DNA of 64,000 nt, from positions 69,387,604 to 69,451,603 of the forward strand of contig OX104127.1 in the NCBI GenBank assembly GCA_944470555.2, read 5' to 3'. Made by a program: the position numbers and the translations under genes. The notes under the pieces were generated by a model. It was not told the DNA's origin. It saw nothing but the letters and a program-made list of their open reading frames with translations, and did no database searches. The DNA comes from Heterobilharzia americana (taxonomy: Eukaryota > Platyhelminthes > Trematoda > Strigeidida > Schistosomatidae). Shown here piece by piece: positions 11,701 to 26,100 of the stretch (positions are counted from its first letter, which is position 1; every line of letters starts with the position of its first letter).

Positions 11701-14700
11701 TTAAAATTCGAAGATACCCGAACAAACCACAAGTAATTAGCACAATAAGAGTGATACAAGCCAATAAGAACATTAGGGAGTTGTGCAATCAGTGGAGAGG
11801 TGCAAAATGATAAGAATGTCACTGCCATAATGTACAAAAAAATCAGGATGCTTAGGAATTTCATTTCGCAACTTGATTGTAGGTTTCATATATGTGTAGT
11901 AGAGTATGTTTCTTTAATATAGTGCATAGTAGTACTGCGTTATCTACCGGACGGTGTTTCCAACACAATTTGTTGTTTATAGTCATGTCGAAGGAAAGTA
12001 AACCTTTCATTATAAAAGTAAGCTTTCATAAAATTCCAGCTTGTTCACAAGATCGAAACAAGATTTTTCTAAATGTTTCGTTGTCTTTTGCTGCTGCTTC
12101 TTCGACTCAAGAAACTAGAACTCCGAAAAATCTCGTATGCATTTTCTAAAGACACTGGAATTATATTAAAACTTATTTAGTGATAAACAGTGACTCGTCA
12201 CTGGAATACTTTCAGGACATTTGTAACAACTATAACCTGGATATTTATAAACCTTTTTTTCTTTCATTTTTATGGTCAGTAAAATGAATAGCTATTGGCT
12301 TGTCAAAAGAATGAAGTTTTAAATTCAGGAATTTACCTCAATATGATTTTTAACGTCCTTAATACTTCAACTGCGACACATTGCAAGCGAAGCAGAACAG
12401 GCTGCATGTAGGAGAGACAGACACCTGACAACACTATATCAAATAACCAGGTTACTATCTATTTGGGAAGAGATCAACTCAGGTGAAACCGATGAAAGAT
12501 AGTGAGGCAAACCTAGTTACCAAAGAGAAGAAGCAAAGGAAACAATGGGCTGACCACTTCAAAAAACTCTTCAATCGACCACCACCACCACCACCACCAC
12601 CTGCAACTCGTCCAGAAATACCATCAGCAGCCCAGTCCACTCACAGAATTACCAGTGAACACAAGCCCTCCGACAAAATCAGAAGTGAAGTCTTGAACGC
12701 CACCAAGTTGTTGAGGGCCGGGACAGTAGCAGGACCAGATTGAATTCCACCAGATCACTGAGAACAGACGCAGAGACACCAGTGGACGTGATCACACCAC
12801 TACTGCAGAAGGTTTGTAAGGAGGGAAGGAAGGAAGGAAGGAAAGGTACCTACCCATTGAGTGGAAGAAGGGCTACCTCATCAAACTCCCAAAGAAGGAT
12901 GGGCGAGTTAAGTCTTTTCAAGAACTGGCGAGGAATCGAGCTCCTGTCCATCTCTACTTCAAACAAAATATGAAGCCGCATCATCCTGGAGAGACTAAAC
13001 AATGCACTGGATTCAAAATGACGACCTGGACAGGCTGGCTGGCTGGCTGGCTGCCTGACCTCATGGAGAACAAATCGTGTGCAGATGAAATTGCAACGCT
13101 ATGCTACACACTATCATAGAAGAGAGTGTAGAATGGCAGTCAACTGGATCTTCACCTCAACTTCATTGACTTTGAAAAGGCCTTCGTTAGCGTCGACAGA
13201 GAAGTAATTTGGCAGACAGCTACATCAACACCATGGTTTCAGTGACACGAACCTTTAACAACCTCACTCAACATCAAAGCTTTACATGCCAAGTGGTTGA
13301 CAATGGAAAGCTCAGTGACGTCTTTGAAGTGAAGTGAAGACAGCAGTAAGATAAGGTTGGAGGTGATGAAGATACCCAGTCAACAACAACGAGCACCAAT
13401 CACCATCAACAGGAGAAATCTAAAGGAAGTAGTCTTTTTCACCTACCTAGGCAGCATCCTTTCAACTATTGGCGGCGGTGGCGACACAGATAAGGATGTC
13501 AAAAGCTGGGTCGGAAAAGCAAGACAGGCTTTCACTAACCTGAAAACAGTGTGGAGATCTTCTGCACTCAGCACCAGGAGCAAGATCTGGATTTTCAACA
13601 CCATTGTCAAGTCAGTGCTGCTATATGGTCCAGAAACTTGGCGTGTCACGAAAAGGATTACCAATAAACTACAGATATTCAACAACAGCTGTCTACGCTG
13701 TCTCGATACTGAAGATCAGATGGATTGCCAGAAAGAATAAGCAACAAGGAACTCTGGCTGGCTGGTAACGAAGTAAGAAAGAAAAACAATAACAATAGCA
13801 TGATTAGAAGGGCAGTTCAGTAAGGTATATTCGAAACAAGACATTCATAACTTTTCATTAGAAGAAGCTACAGCGTGACCGCCACTGGTTTAGATTTTTA
13901 GCCATATCTGATAACATTTCAAGCCACTGAGTTGCGTAATCTTTCGGACCCCTCCCATGAAGTCGTGACGCACCAATAGATGCTAACCTGTTACACCTAT
14001 CTTTCATTCCACGGCATCATACACTGACCACTCCAACGCTTCCATCCAGTCCCATGGCTGGCAAAAATGAACGCTATGAAAGCCGTTGGGATTACATGAG
14101 CAACACATTTCCAAGCCACCGAAGCCGATGTTTCCAGATGACTTCACTTATTGAATGACGATCCCCATCATGCCAAAACACACGCTATCATACCTCAGAA
14201 TTACTTACATGGTGTTGTCACTGGATACGGACAATTTCGTAGAGACAACGATGATCGAACCCACAAAGTCATCGCACATCCGCTTGGAGAGGCCAGGTTT
14301 CACAGGCGTAGAGCAGAACTGCTCGCACCGAAACGTTGTGGACCTGTCCTTTTACGATCGGACTAACGTCGCAACGGCCCCTTAGGTGGCCTAGACTGAT
14401 GTGTGCCACTCTGGCTTTTCATATCTGGTTGGAAATTTCATCACACAACTACCCAGAAACATGAACTTTTCGAATTTATATATACATGTTTCGGAATATT
14501 TGCAGTGTTTTCGGAGACAGTAAATCCTCCCATTCAGACCAGTCTTCATTCTCTCTCTCATCTGGGGTTTTAGAGTCAATGGTATCTGGTGTACCAGTTA
14601 ACCGTTACTTACTAGCGTGCGTTATTATACAATCCTCAAGAACATGTCAGTGTCACTGGGATTGTGATAAATATCGTTTATCGTTATTCTGTGACTAGTT

Positions 14701-17061
14701 GGCCTGTCGGCTAACTAAACTCGTCACTTGTCGCCTACTGAACTATCATTTGTAGTGTCTGAGGCAAGAGATCATTTAGCGTTGTCGAAGTTGGCATGGC
14801 ATCAGTATAGGATCCTATCCAAAACAGTTTTAGTGACTGGGGAAAGGATTTGAATGCACGACAGATCAGCAGTGTTATTCCTATGGCAAAAATATTGATT
14901 TTCAAGCACTTTTTATACTTCTCTCCCCAGTCCGAGCTAGTGTTAAAAGACTTCACCAGATAAGATAGTTGATTAATGCAGTCACAGTAGTTATAAACCA
15001 TATCAAAGCTCTCGCATTATGTTTCTTCTCATGCATGAGGTTAGTGAATAATTCGTCCAGATAGATAGATACTAGTCAATATGCAAAGAACACCATATAC
15101 CAGCAGCAGAAAGAATTAAAAACCTAAAAAAATTACTGTGGATTGTTTTGGCGCAAAGACAGTTCAAATGTAGAGAAAGTAAAAATCTCAAGAAGTGTGG
15201 TTCACTACCCAACAACTACATTGATATTTATCACTTATTGAAACATTTAGGCAAGATAATTTAGTTTGAAAAATCCGTATAAATTGTCTTTCGTTTAAAT
15301 GCATAGGTCAAAGTAGTTGACTAAGTTCACTTAGGTTGTTCGAGCACAGTAGCTTAGATTAACCAGTACTAGCAGACTCTAGTAAAGTAAGTTCAGAGAA
15401 AAGGTTGCCTATAACTACGGATCACATACAATAAGATAAGATCTAATATCAGCCCTAAAACCTAGTTTATTATGTTGCGGGGGAAGATGCTCAATTCCAT
15501 ATTAGATTTGTTTATTTGATTTATAACACACAGTGATATAGTATTATTTACTTGATGACGACGTTCCCAGCATAAATTATCATTGCTCATAATCATATCA
15601 ATGTAATCACACTACTTTCGACATCTAATTTTTATAGTCCTGTCACACCTCGTATTCTTTACTTCTATTGGTAGCAAATTTTTCCATATCTCTGGTATAG
15701 GTGTTACGTCTTTTCTATTACATGTGTTGCGTGTTGATTCGATGAACAAAGATTCAGTCTACAATCTCTCTCTCTCTCTCCACCTAATTATATTAAACTT
15801 AGGTACAGCGGTTTTATCCCTCCCTATTCTGTGATTGTGTACTTGTTAATGCATGCAATACAATAGCCGAGTTACCTACTAGATTATTAATCTTATTCGG
15901 ATCTGTCATTCTATATATTTGGCTAAATTCCTATGTTCGACTATTCTAGCTGACCCCGACCGACTATTTTGACCTATGTGCTTGATGTCACAGTCATTAC
16001 ATGAAATTTGATAGATTAGATTATTTTGCTTAATTGATTGTATCGGATGCTTAAGCCAGCTGGCAAAACGTATCTCTGAGTGAGTTTGTAGATTTAAATG
16101 CCACCATAATTTCAGGTATGTTGAGGATCCTAGGTAAAGTTCCTGATTCGCCTTGCTTGTAGGGCGACACAATGGAGGCTGTGAACTCCTTCCTACTTGA
16201 GTAGTCGTTATTATTGGTACTCGTGTTACTGCTATTATTTGGATTCTTATGTGTTCGTACGAATTTCTTGATAAATTGTGGAGGATAATTGTTAACTATT
16301 AGTGCCTCTTTTACGTGTTTCAATTCCTTGTTTAGGTGCTTGCACTGACTAGTCAGTTTTCTAGCTGTGTCATTTAGACATTTGACTAAGCCCGCTTTAA
16401 CTGACATAGATTGGATGGGACGACTTGAAGTCTAGATACCTGTTAGAATGTGTCCGTTTTGTTGTAGACGGTAGTATGTAGACCACCTTCTGTCACTCGT
16501 TTTATTCTGCAATCCAACATGGGTGATTCTGCTTGTTCATTTTCTACCTCACAAGTGAATTGGATTGCGCCTACTACTGAGTTTATATGTGTGAGGCAAT
16601 TGTCGATATGTTCCTATTGAAATACGCATATCGCCACCATATTTTTAGTAGAGGATTAAGGGTTTATAGAGCCGTTTTCCCAACTATCCATGAATATATC
16701 TGCTACGATTGTGGATGTTGGTGATCGCATTGCTACTCCTGTCTGTCTGTCCTGAAAGTTGAAAGACTGTGAAGGTGAGGCACAAGTGTAGACCTAATGT
16801 GATCTTATCAAGCGATATCTTAGTTGTGTGAGTGAGTTTTGAGTCAATATTTAGTTGATTTCTGACTGTTTCTAGTGCTATATTGATTGGTATTGTAGTA
16901 TAAAGACTTGTTACATCTAATCTAACCATTTTTCCATCCTTTGATATATATATAGGTCATTAATCCTTAGTTTTAACTCGTAAGAGTTTACTAGTCTGGA
17001 ATGGCCAAATTAATCTTTGTTTATAGAGTAGACATTCAATACATGCAATAGGAAGTATTCA

Positions 17062-17119
<58 letters not shown>

Positions 17120-20100
17120 TCCAGATATCTAGACGAAATTTTAAAGCCTCCCCTGCAGAGAAGAAAAGAATTTGAGGTGTATGCGAGACATATCTCAGAA
17201 TTACGTGGTTACCATCAGGTGAGTTTACGATTAGTTGTATCCAAAACGTCGTGCAGTCACTTGCGATATACCGGATGAACAAACTTAAATGGTATTAAAC
17301 CGGAACACATCGCCGTAGATCTACTCATAAATGTGACTTCATAAATTTAGTTTCTACTTGTACAAGAACACAGGTGAAGCGAAATCTATTTTATATATTC
17401 AGTTATATGATATGCCTAACATGAATTCACTCCACTTTCATCTTCTAGATGTCAATCGCAAATCACAACCATCTGATTCGACTAAATCTCATCAGAGAAG
17501 TTACAGTGACGTGTTCAAAAAATCCTTATCCAATAAGAAAGAAATTTCTGACAACAGTGATGAGGATGATGACAAAGAAAAAGAACATGATTCTGAAGAT
17601 TCTCTGTATGAGGGAATGTCTACGGATATGCAAACTGATTCACCTTCATCAACACCATCCACTGTTGCTATGTGTACATCTGATATAGAAGATTTTTTAA
17701 TGCAAGATGATACAAAATCCGAGAACACCATTCCGAACAATGATGATACTATGATATACTCTACCATAGATAACGATAGAACTGTCACAGAAATAGCTGA
17801 TGAAGATGAAATAAATGTCTGCAATTCTGAAGAGGATAAATGCATTGTATCAGATGTTGCTTCCTCTTTGTCTACTGAGGCTGTAGTCGAAACAGAGTGT
17901 CAAGCTGATGATAAACTTTCCTCAATCACCTCTAGTCCTGCACTTGTAAACACTACTCATGTTCATGAAAATTTAACTGAGGATGAGTTGAATCAAAAAT
18001 CATCTGTAGAAACAGTTGTTGAAAGTTTCAAAATAGATTCATCTGGTACAGTTAATGTTTGTGAAACCGATAATGAATTAAATTTTGAAGATAAAGAACC
18101 GGAAATTAATTATTTGGTTGAAAACCTTGATATGCCACATGAAGGCACTTGTACTTCAGACAAGACAGAAATCGTTAACGTTGCTTTATCAACTCTAAAT
18201 CAAGAAGAAAGCGTGATTAAGAAACTCAAACTTTCCACGAAATCTACCCAACAACATGAAGAAGTTAACAAGTCAACTTCAAAAAAGATCCCAACTTATT
18301 CTATTTTACCTTTTCTCATTAAAACAGAACGTGAAAGCAGCAAGAGTTCTCCAATGGATACTTTAGCAACAGAAATTGTCATGACAGTACAAGGTAGTGA
18401 AAAGTCAGATGAAAATATAACTGAAAATGCGTTTGAAAATTTGTAAGTATATAAAGATATGAACTCGTAATCTTAGGCAGCCTATTATTTTTTATGCCAA
18501 CTCCATTATCTTCTGTTATTCTTCTCTTATGTTTTCTGAGCTCATACTATATAATGGAGCCTCTTTATTTTAGTGTCTACTAATATACCAAATTGAGCTA
18601 ATGCATTTTATGCGACGTTCTTCAGGGGAAGTTAAGCAATGATCATCGATTCATATACTTGGAAATGTCATATTGTTTGAGGCAGTCTCTTCACGAAAAC
18701 CGGGGCCTAGGTTTTGTTTCTGTTGAGACTCGTCAGCAAGGCGTATCTGGAACTCCTATGGAACTGATGTCCCCTAAGATATTCCTATTCGCGTCACCCA
18801 GTGCCACTGTCAGAGACGTTATCACTAGGGTATTTGGGTGAGGATTTATCTCCTTTAGGATTTGATTAGCTACATTGATCGAGCATAATGATTAATATTT
18901 AGAATTAGAACTATGGAAATATTATGATTTCATATTAGTTAAATCTATTGCATGGTGTTTCAAGCATAATTTGTTGTTTGTAATCAAGGTAATGCCATTA
19001 ATTCTCATTTTGGGTTGTAATACTAATAGGATCATTCTTCATGTACCCGGGATTGGAGTTGATTAGTACATAAGACACATGCTATCCATTGATTTGATGA
19101 ACTGAAACTCCGTTTGAAAGTATGCATGAGTCGTCTCATTCATAAATTCAGTATTTAGACCGTATTTAGTCACCTTTACAAAAAGATACCTATCAAACAG
19201 TGTAGATATGAGTAGAATTTGGATACTGTGCTTCAGTAAACCGCCTCAATAACGTTTTTATTTGATGTAGTACACAACAACACAGTATTAAGGATACAGG
19301 ACATCGTTTCGGATACATTTTATTTACTGAAGTAGTGTCTGGCTTAACAAAGCATTCAGATTTGGTTTTTTAGTCCTAAACTTTGTCATTGTCTTAATTT
19401 AAGTGATATCAGGGTTTTCTTTAATTTACAGCATGCCGATTAGTAATAACTTCTTCCATCCTCTCAACTGAGTTGGTTAATAAATAATACCGCATTATTT
19501 TATTTGATATTTTTAAAACATTGATGCGGGTAGCATGAAAAACATAGTGATAAATTAGCTTCAATACTCGACTTTTATATATTGAGTCTTGGGTTCCAAT
19601 GTTACACCCTTTGCTTCAGCCTAAATAACTGAGGACTAGGAGTATGCCTCTATACATTATTATGACAACGGAATTGAAATAACCGTAATAGATTAAGCAT
19701 GTTGAAACGAAATTAATACCAGTAACAAAATAAAGTTGAAGTTCATAAAACCAATAAAGTGGATATGAGCTAAGTGTAAAACTTGGGCACTGTGGTAGAA
19801 GGTAATTCCATATTAGATTTGTTTATTTGATATAAAGCGCACAGTGATACAGTATTATTTACTTTTATTATCAAGTAAATAATACTGTATCACTATGCGC
19901 TTTATATCAAATAAACAAATCTAATATGGAATAGATATGAGCTAACCAATTATCCAAGTTTTGAGGAATGTGCTTCACCAGTCGTCTGTTTAATGCAATT
20001 CATACTACTTGAAGTCTGCAGTCAGTGGATTTTAATATCTCAACGATATTAAATGGTAAGATTGGGCTTATCAACACAATCTGGAACAGTAGTCAATGAT

Positions 20101-23100
20101 TTCATACACTGATGCTTAGTGTTTTACTTAAGCCTTCCTTAGTATTTTCCAGCCCTTCATCGTTATTCCAGAGGTAAGAAGCAACACATTCAGACAACAA
20201 CTATTCATTCTTGTTCGCACTTTCATTTTATGAATTAATTTTATTTTCGACCACTCTACACCCAACATGAGCATTGCCTGATTGAATTGTTCCACTGCGT
20301 GTGAGCAGTGCTATACATAAACATATAATCACATACCTCTTACCGTTGTTGATTTTCAATGGTTATGTGCTATAGCTATATCGTTTATTTTACAAGCAAA
20401 TGAAACTACCTGTATGAACTCCACTTTAATGTGTATTCATTCCCACAAGACTAATCATACAAAGATGCTTTCATATATCTTAGTTGTCACAATAACTGCT
20501 AAAGTACATTGTCTATTTACTACTCTTTGTTAAGTTTGTTACTTCTATTGTGTTGATTCCCCTATCTTACTTTATAGTCGTTGTTGCTGCTCTTAACCTA
20601 TGACTAACAGACTGAAGGAGATACGAAACACTGGTCCTATCTATTATTATTGCGCCGAATGGTTATATATGAGTTGGACCTACTACACTTGCAGTCACAG
20701 CAGCCGACCAACTCAGAGAGAAGACAAAGTTATCCTGCTAGCCCACGCAGTGAACAATAATATTGTATTTCTTTAAGGCATTAAAAGTGTAAGTAGCCTA
20801 ATCAGGATGCTAAGGGATGACAACAAAAAGCAGGAAAGTTAATGAAACTTGTGATTGATTGACTGACACTGACTAACGAAATCAACGTAGAGCCTCGGTC
20901 ACAGGTGCATCAGCTCAAATTGCCACACTTCCCAGTACTACACAAAGAATAGTTGGACTGGATAAGAGTGATATCATTGTAGACAAAGTTGTATGAGAGA
21001 GTAAACAATTTGAAAACAGTTATTACAAATATTAAGGCTTTAGAAGATGTCAAAGAGTAAATACATTTGCGCCATTGTGACCGATTTTCCCCTTACCACC
21101 AAGACTCCTGACCTACTCATTCCTATGGTCTCGGGGATTCCAGCCATCCAGGCAGTCTACATCTCTGCACATGACTTAGAGCGACACTCCGGGACTTCTT
21201 GGACTGGTGTCACGTCTTGGTCTGGCCACCCCGAACCCTTTTCCATCCTAATCCAAATTCCCCTTTCATGGAACGTCAAGGTAGACGGTGGCTCGGTATG
21301 CACAGCACATGTCCAAGCTACTTCAGGTGATGAAGGTTCACAACCTCGTCAACTGACTAGTCTATTGTGCTTAGTATCCTTTGACTGACTTCAACATTGC
21401 TCACATGATTATTTCATCAAACTCGAGCAATACCACGAAGGCACCTATGATTAAAACCCTGAATGGTTGTTGCTCTCATTCCTTTTGAGTACAGGTAAAT
21501 TTCGTGTCCTTCTAACACTTGGTTTATTGTTGATTACTGTAATAAGTAATCTACTTAAGTACCTATTGTTGATACTGCAAGAATGAATTTCATTAGCTTC
21601 AAATGTTTGTTAGCAGTTTACTGTTTCTAGCATGTTCTGCTCATACCAATTACTATAGAAATTAAATTCATCTATGATGCAATATTTCTGTACCTTTCTT
21701 CTTCATTTCTCAGTAATCTGCATGAAACAAACACACCCGTTTCGGATGCCAACATTTCCAACTATCCGGCTGATGAATCTTCCCAGTTGAATAGTTCATC
21801 TACTTCCCAAGGTCAAAAACACCGTAGCCTTAGACTTCGTCTTAGTCGACAAGGTAGTCAACTCATTGTTCTACCTCCTTCAGATTCTACTTCCATTTCA
21901 CCTCAAGCTTTGAATACACCATCTAAGGAAATAACTTTTCATAATACGTCTAGTGACACAAGCTGGTATTCTTGGGCTAACCAACTTTTATCTGATGGTG
22001 AACGGGTTTCTACTGCACTTGTTTCCAACGATGAACTTTTGCTAACTTCTCCGCGTTCCAGGTAAGTATACTGCAAAATAATGTTTGTATTCTTTTCGGC
22101 AGGGAAAAGAAGAGCCCTTTATTATATTTGGTGCTACTAGTAACAGTGGCCATTACAATCCAGACAGACAGATAGAATCAACGTTGATCCTCGCACACTA
22201 GTGTATCCCTTGAAGCTGCCGCACTTAATAGTATGTAGTACACTAAGAACAGGTGGATAAAAAAAGGGTGATAGCAATGTAGAAAAAGTCGTTTGAGAGA
22301 ATAAAAAATTAAAGATTTGGAAGACGTCTAGGAGTGCATACATCTGCACCGCCATTGAGACCAATTTTCAGCCATATCACCAAGAATCGTCGATCGCTGA
22401 TTCCTTCCTATAATCTCGGGGACCCCAGTCAAGCGGTCTTCATCTCTCTACACAACTCAGACGAATAGTTACAGACTAGCTACCCTGAACCCTCTTTCAA
22501 CCTAATCCAACTTTTCTTAGCATAGCTAATCGAAGTGTGCGGTGGCTCGGGATGCCCAGTACATTTTTAAGTCATCTCATTTGATTGAATTTTATAACCT
22601 TATCAATCGACTTGTTTGCCTTGGTCAGTACCTTCACCTGGCCTCAACATTGTTCACATGATGATTCCACGAAATGCAAGCAATCCTACGGATACATCTG
22701 CGATCAAAACCCTATAACCGCTTCACATATACTTTTAAGGACCATGTCTCACAGCCATATAACAGAGAAGAACGAATTATAGCACAGTGCAATCGTCCTT
22801 TGATAGATAGTCGGATATCTCACTGGCCCCATAATTGTGATTCAGTAGTTTGGGTAGTTAGTTTGCGAGTTCGAATCACACCCCTTAATGACCAGTTGAG
22901 GACCTCGTAAGTTTTCTTCCCAATCAACAGTCATAGCTTACAGCTCAGTCTTGAATCCTTCTCACAGTTGAGAAGTCCCTTTTTGTAGTAAATACCAGGA
23001 AGTTGTTGATTACTAAACAAATTCAAGTTGGTCCTTATTTTGAAAAAAACTTTGCTCTTAGGCTAATCAATATGCTCAAGGGGAGGCGAAATTCGTTATT

Positions 23101-26100
23101 TCTACACTGAGTCAGTAGTTTGATACTCAAATACAAAGGAACGATTTCTTCAATTTCTTGTTTCGTATGGTTTTCAGATAACTTAAACAACAAAAGTGAC
23201 TAGCATCATGGTTGTTCGTTTGACTTAGCACTGGAAATTAATGTTGTAATGTTGCTTGTTAAAGCGCTAAGATGTCCACATACATAATCGAAACATAATT
23301 CTTACGACAATATTTAAAGCGATTTGTTCAAAACTGATTGAAAATATCATTCATCAGAAATGTTTTTCACTTTACTTTTCAACAGAAATCATATTTCTCT
23401 GTCTGAAGTAAACGCCTTGGTCCATGAATTACTAGATCCTATTATGAATGATTTAAATGATAAATTGATAACATCTAGGTTGGAATTTATTCATCGCTTA
23501 TTGAGTGTACTCGCTGAAACTGTAATGACGCGAGCAAATAATAATATTCGACATCGTATAGCCATTGAATTGTATCTGCAATGGCATCAACAGTTACAAA
23601 CTGATGAGCCTCAACCACATTTCTCATCAACTCCTTATTGTTATGACCTGGAAACTCCTGTAAGTATTCTGAAGTTTTCTTTATTACGTAATATATTAGA
23701 ATTTTTTCAGTCGTACAGCTGCACCGATGTCAGTCAAAACTAAAACTGGGCTGTTATTTGTTGTTGGATAGCAGTGGAATTCAGGGCACAGGTCTGATAT
23801 TTATTTTTTTCAAAGACCATGCCTCACAGCTGTATCATGAGACAGAGCAGGTGTGTAGATCAGTATGCGCCCCCTTTGATATACTTTAATTTAGTAACTA
23901 CCGCGCTTCAGCAAACTCTAAAGGGGTAATGTGAAACGACCTATGTTAAAAATTGGAACATTCAGTACCCGAGAAGGAATGTGAAAAGATAACCCATAGA
24001 TAATAAATTTTAAGAAACTGCATGTCTATTACACACTTAACGTGTTAGCAAATTATGTCAGCATAGGCATGATCCTTTAATGTATCTAGAGAATTGTGTG
24101 CTTATGTGTAGAAAATATAAAAAATAAAAACAAACTTATTCCTCGCTGCAATCGGGGAGACGAAATAACGCCGGTTGGTGAAAGCCAATGCGAAGCCTAT
24201 TGGCCGGGCCGATGTGTTTTCTCTGTCTCGACGAAAGCGAAAGTAAGAATATGGACATGGAATGTCCACACAATGTTTGAAGCTCGCTGGCAAGGCTGCC
24301 CAGATTGCAATAGAGATGAGAAGATATGACATAGAAGTGCTTGGAATCTGTGAAAGGAGATGGAATGAAATTGTACTCTTCAAACTGTCAACTGGAGAGG
24401 AGTCAATAATCTATTTGGAAATTGTCACGCAGACGAAAACCACGAGTGGCTATTGAGTATCAAAGGCCTCTCATGCAGTGGTAACCAGTCCTCTCCTGAC
24501 AGCAAGATTCAAATCAAAAGGAAGGGAAGTCACAATCATTCAGTGCCATGCTACGCACCTACAAGTAATGCAGACGAAGATAAGAAGGAGGAATTCTACA
24601 AACAACTGAAATCAGTAATGGACAAGACAGCACCCCAGTTGGTGACTGTGACATAAAACTTCTAATGGGTGGGGTGGTGACATGATTGCCGAACTGGGAG
24701 CAGACAACACAGGAAGAGAACAGATCATGGATCGAGAAGCACTCGGTGAAATGATGAATGAGAATGGAGAACTGTTTGCAAACTTCTGCACATTCAACGA
24801 TATGGTGATTGGAGGCAGTGTGTGTGAACACAAGGATATTCACAGAGCGAGCGACATGGATTTCACCAGATACCAGGATATACTACACTAAAAATCAGAT
24901 CGAATTCACCTCAATGTGAAGAAAGTCGAGACGCAGCCAGCCTACTGGACACAACATCAGATCAAGAAGGGGAGCACATGTAGGTTCACACCATGAAGAG
25001 AATATGGTGGTTTAGACATAACTATCTACAGAAAACCATCTAGACTTTAGTTCATCTCACCCAATATCAGTAAAGATAGACTTAGTTAAATGCTTGAGCA
25101 GTAAAGGTGAAAGCCTCTTCAGTAAGTTAACAAATGTAAATAACGAAATAAAATACATAAGAGAAGCCTTACTTCTTAACAATTATCCTCCTACAACACA
25201 ATTTATAAGCAGTTCAAGGCCAATGTAGTACTGTAATATCAGGAAATGAAATAAAAACCTTCCATAGGATTCTCAACAAGGTTGGGAGTAGGTTGGCATT
25301 CAAACCTACGAACTCATAGACAAACCTGGTCGGTTTAAGGTTTATAAAGGCCCAATTTAGACAAAACTGTAATGTACTAAATAAGTACTGTGCAATGACT
25401 GTGACGTTAAGTAAATAGGTCAAACTAGCTTAAAAGAGTCAGTCAGGTTGACGAAACATAGGAACCTGGTTAAATCAAAATTTATAGACTCTACTGAGAT
25501 TACAACACTACATGCCAAGTGATTGACAATGGGAAGCTCAGTGACTTCTTTGAAGTGAAGTGAAGACAGGAGTAAGACAAGGTTGCCGCCTACTACCACC
25601 GACCATCTTCCTGATTGTGGTCGACTGGACCAAAGAGAAGAAGCAAAGGAAACAATGGGCTGACCACTTCAAAAAACTCTTCAATCGACCACCACCACCA
25701 CCTGCAACTCGTCCAGAAATACCATCAGCAGCCCAGTCCACTCACAGAATTACCAGTGAACACAAGCCCTCCGACAAAATCAGAAGTGAAGTCTTGAACG
25801 CCCCCAAGTTGTTGAGGGCCGGGAAAGTAGCAGGACCAGATTGAATTCCACCAGATCACTGAGAACAGACGCAGAGACACCAGTGGACGTGATCACACCA
25901 CTACTGCAGAAGGTTTGTAAGGAGGGAAGGAAGGAAGGAAGGAAAGGTACCTACCCATTGAGTGGAAGAAGGGCTACCTCATCAAAATCCCAAAGAAGGG
26001 TGGGCGAGCTAAGTCTTTTCAAGAACTGGCGAGGAATCAAGCTCCTGTCCATCTCTACTTCAAACAAAATATGAAGCCGCATCATCCTGGAGAGACTAAA

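Noticed and set aside
12483..12743. Proline-rich 86-codon frame as a host gene
   Set aside because: It is the linker of the RTE element; the same sequence lies at 25560..25844 and in altered form near 49386.
17501..17845. 114-codon minus frame opposite BRD8-like exon 3
   Set aside because: It is a shadow of the Ser/Asp-rich coding frame.
23386..23659. Reading BRD8-like exon 5 as a bromodomain
   Set aside because: The Asn-containing acetyl-lysine pocket motif and the ZA-loop pattern are missing.
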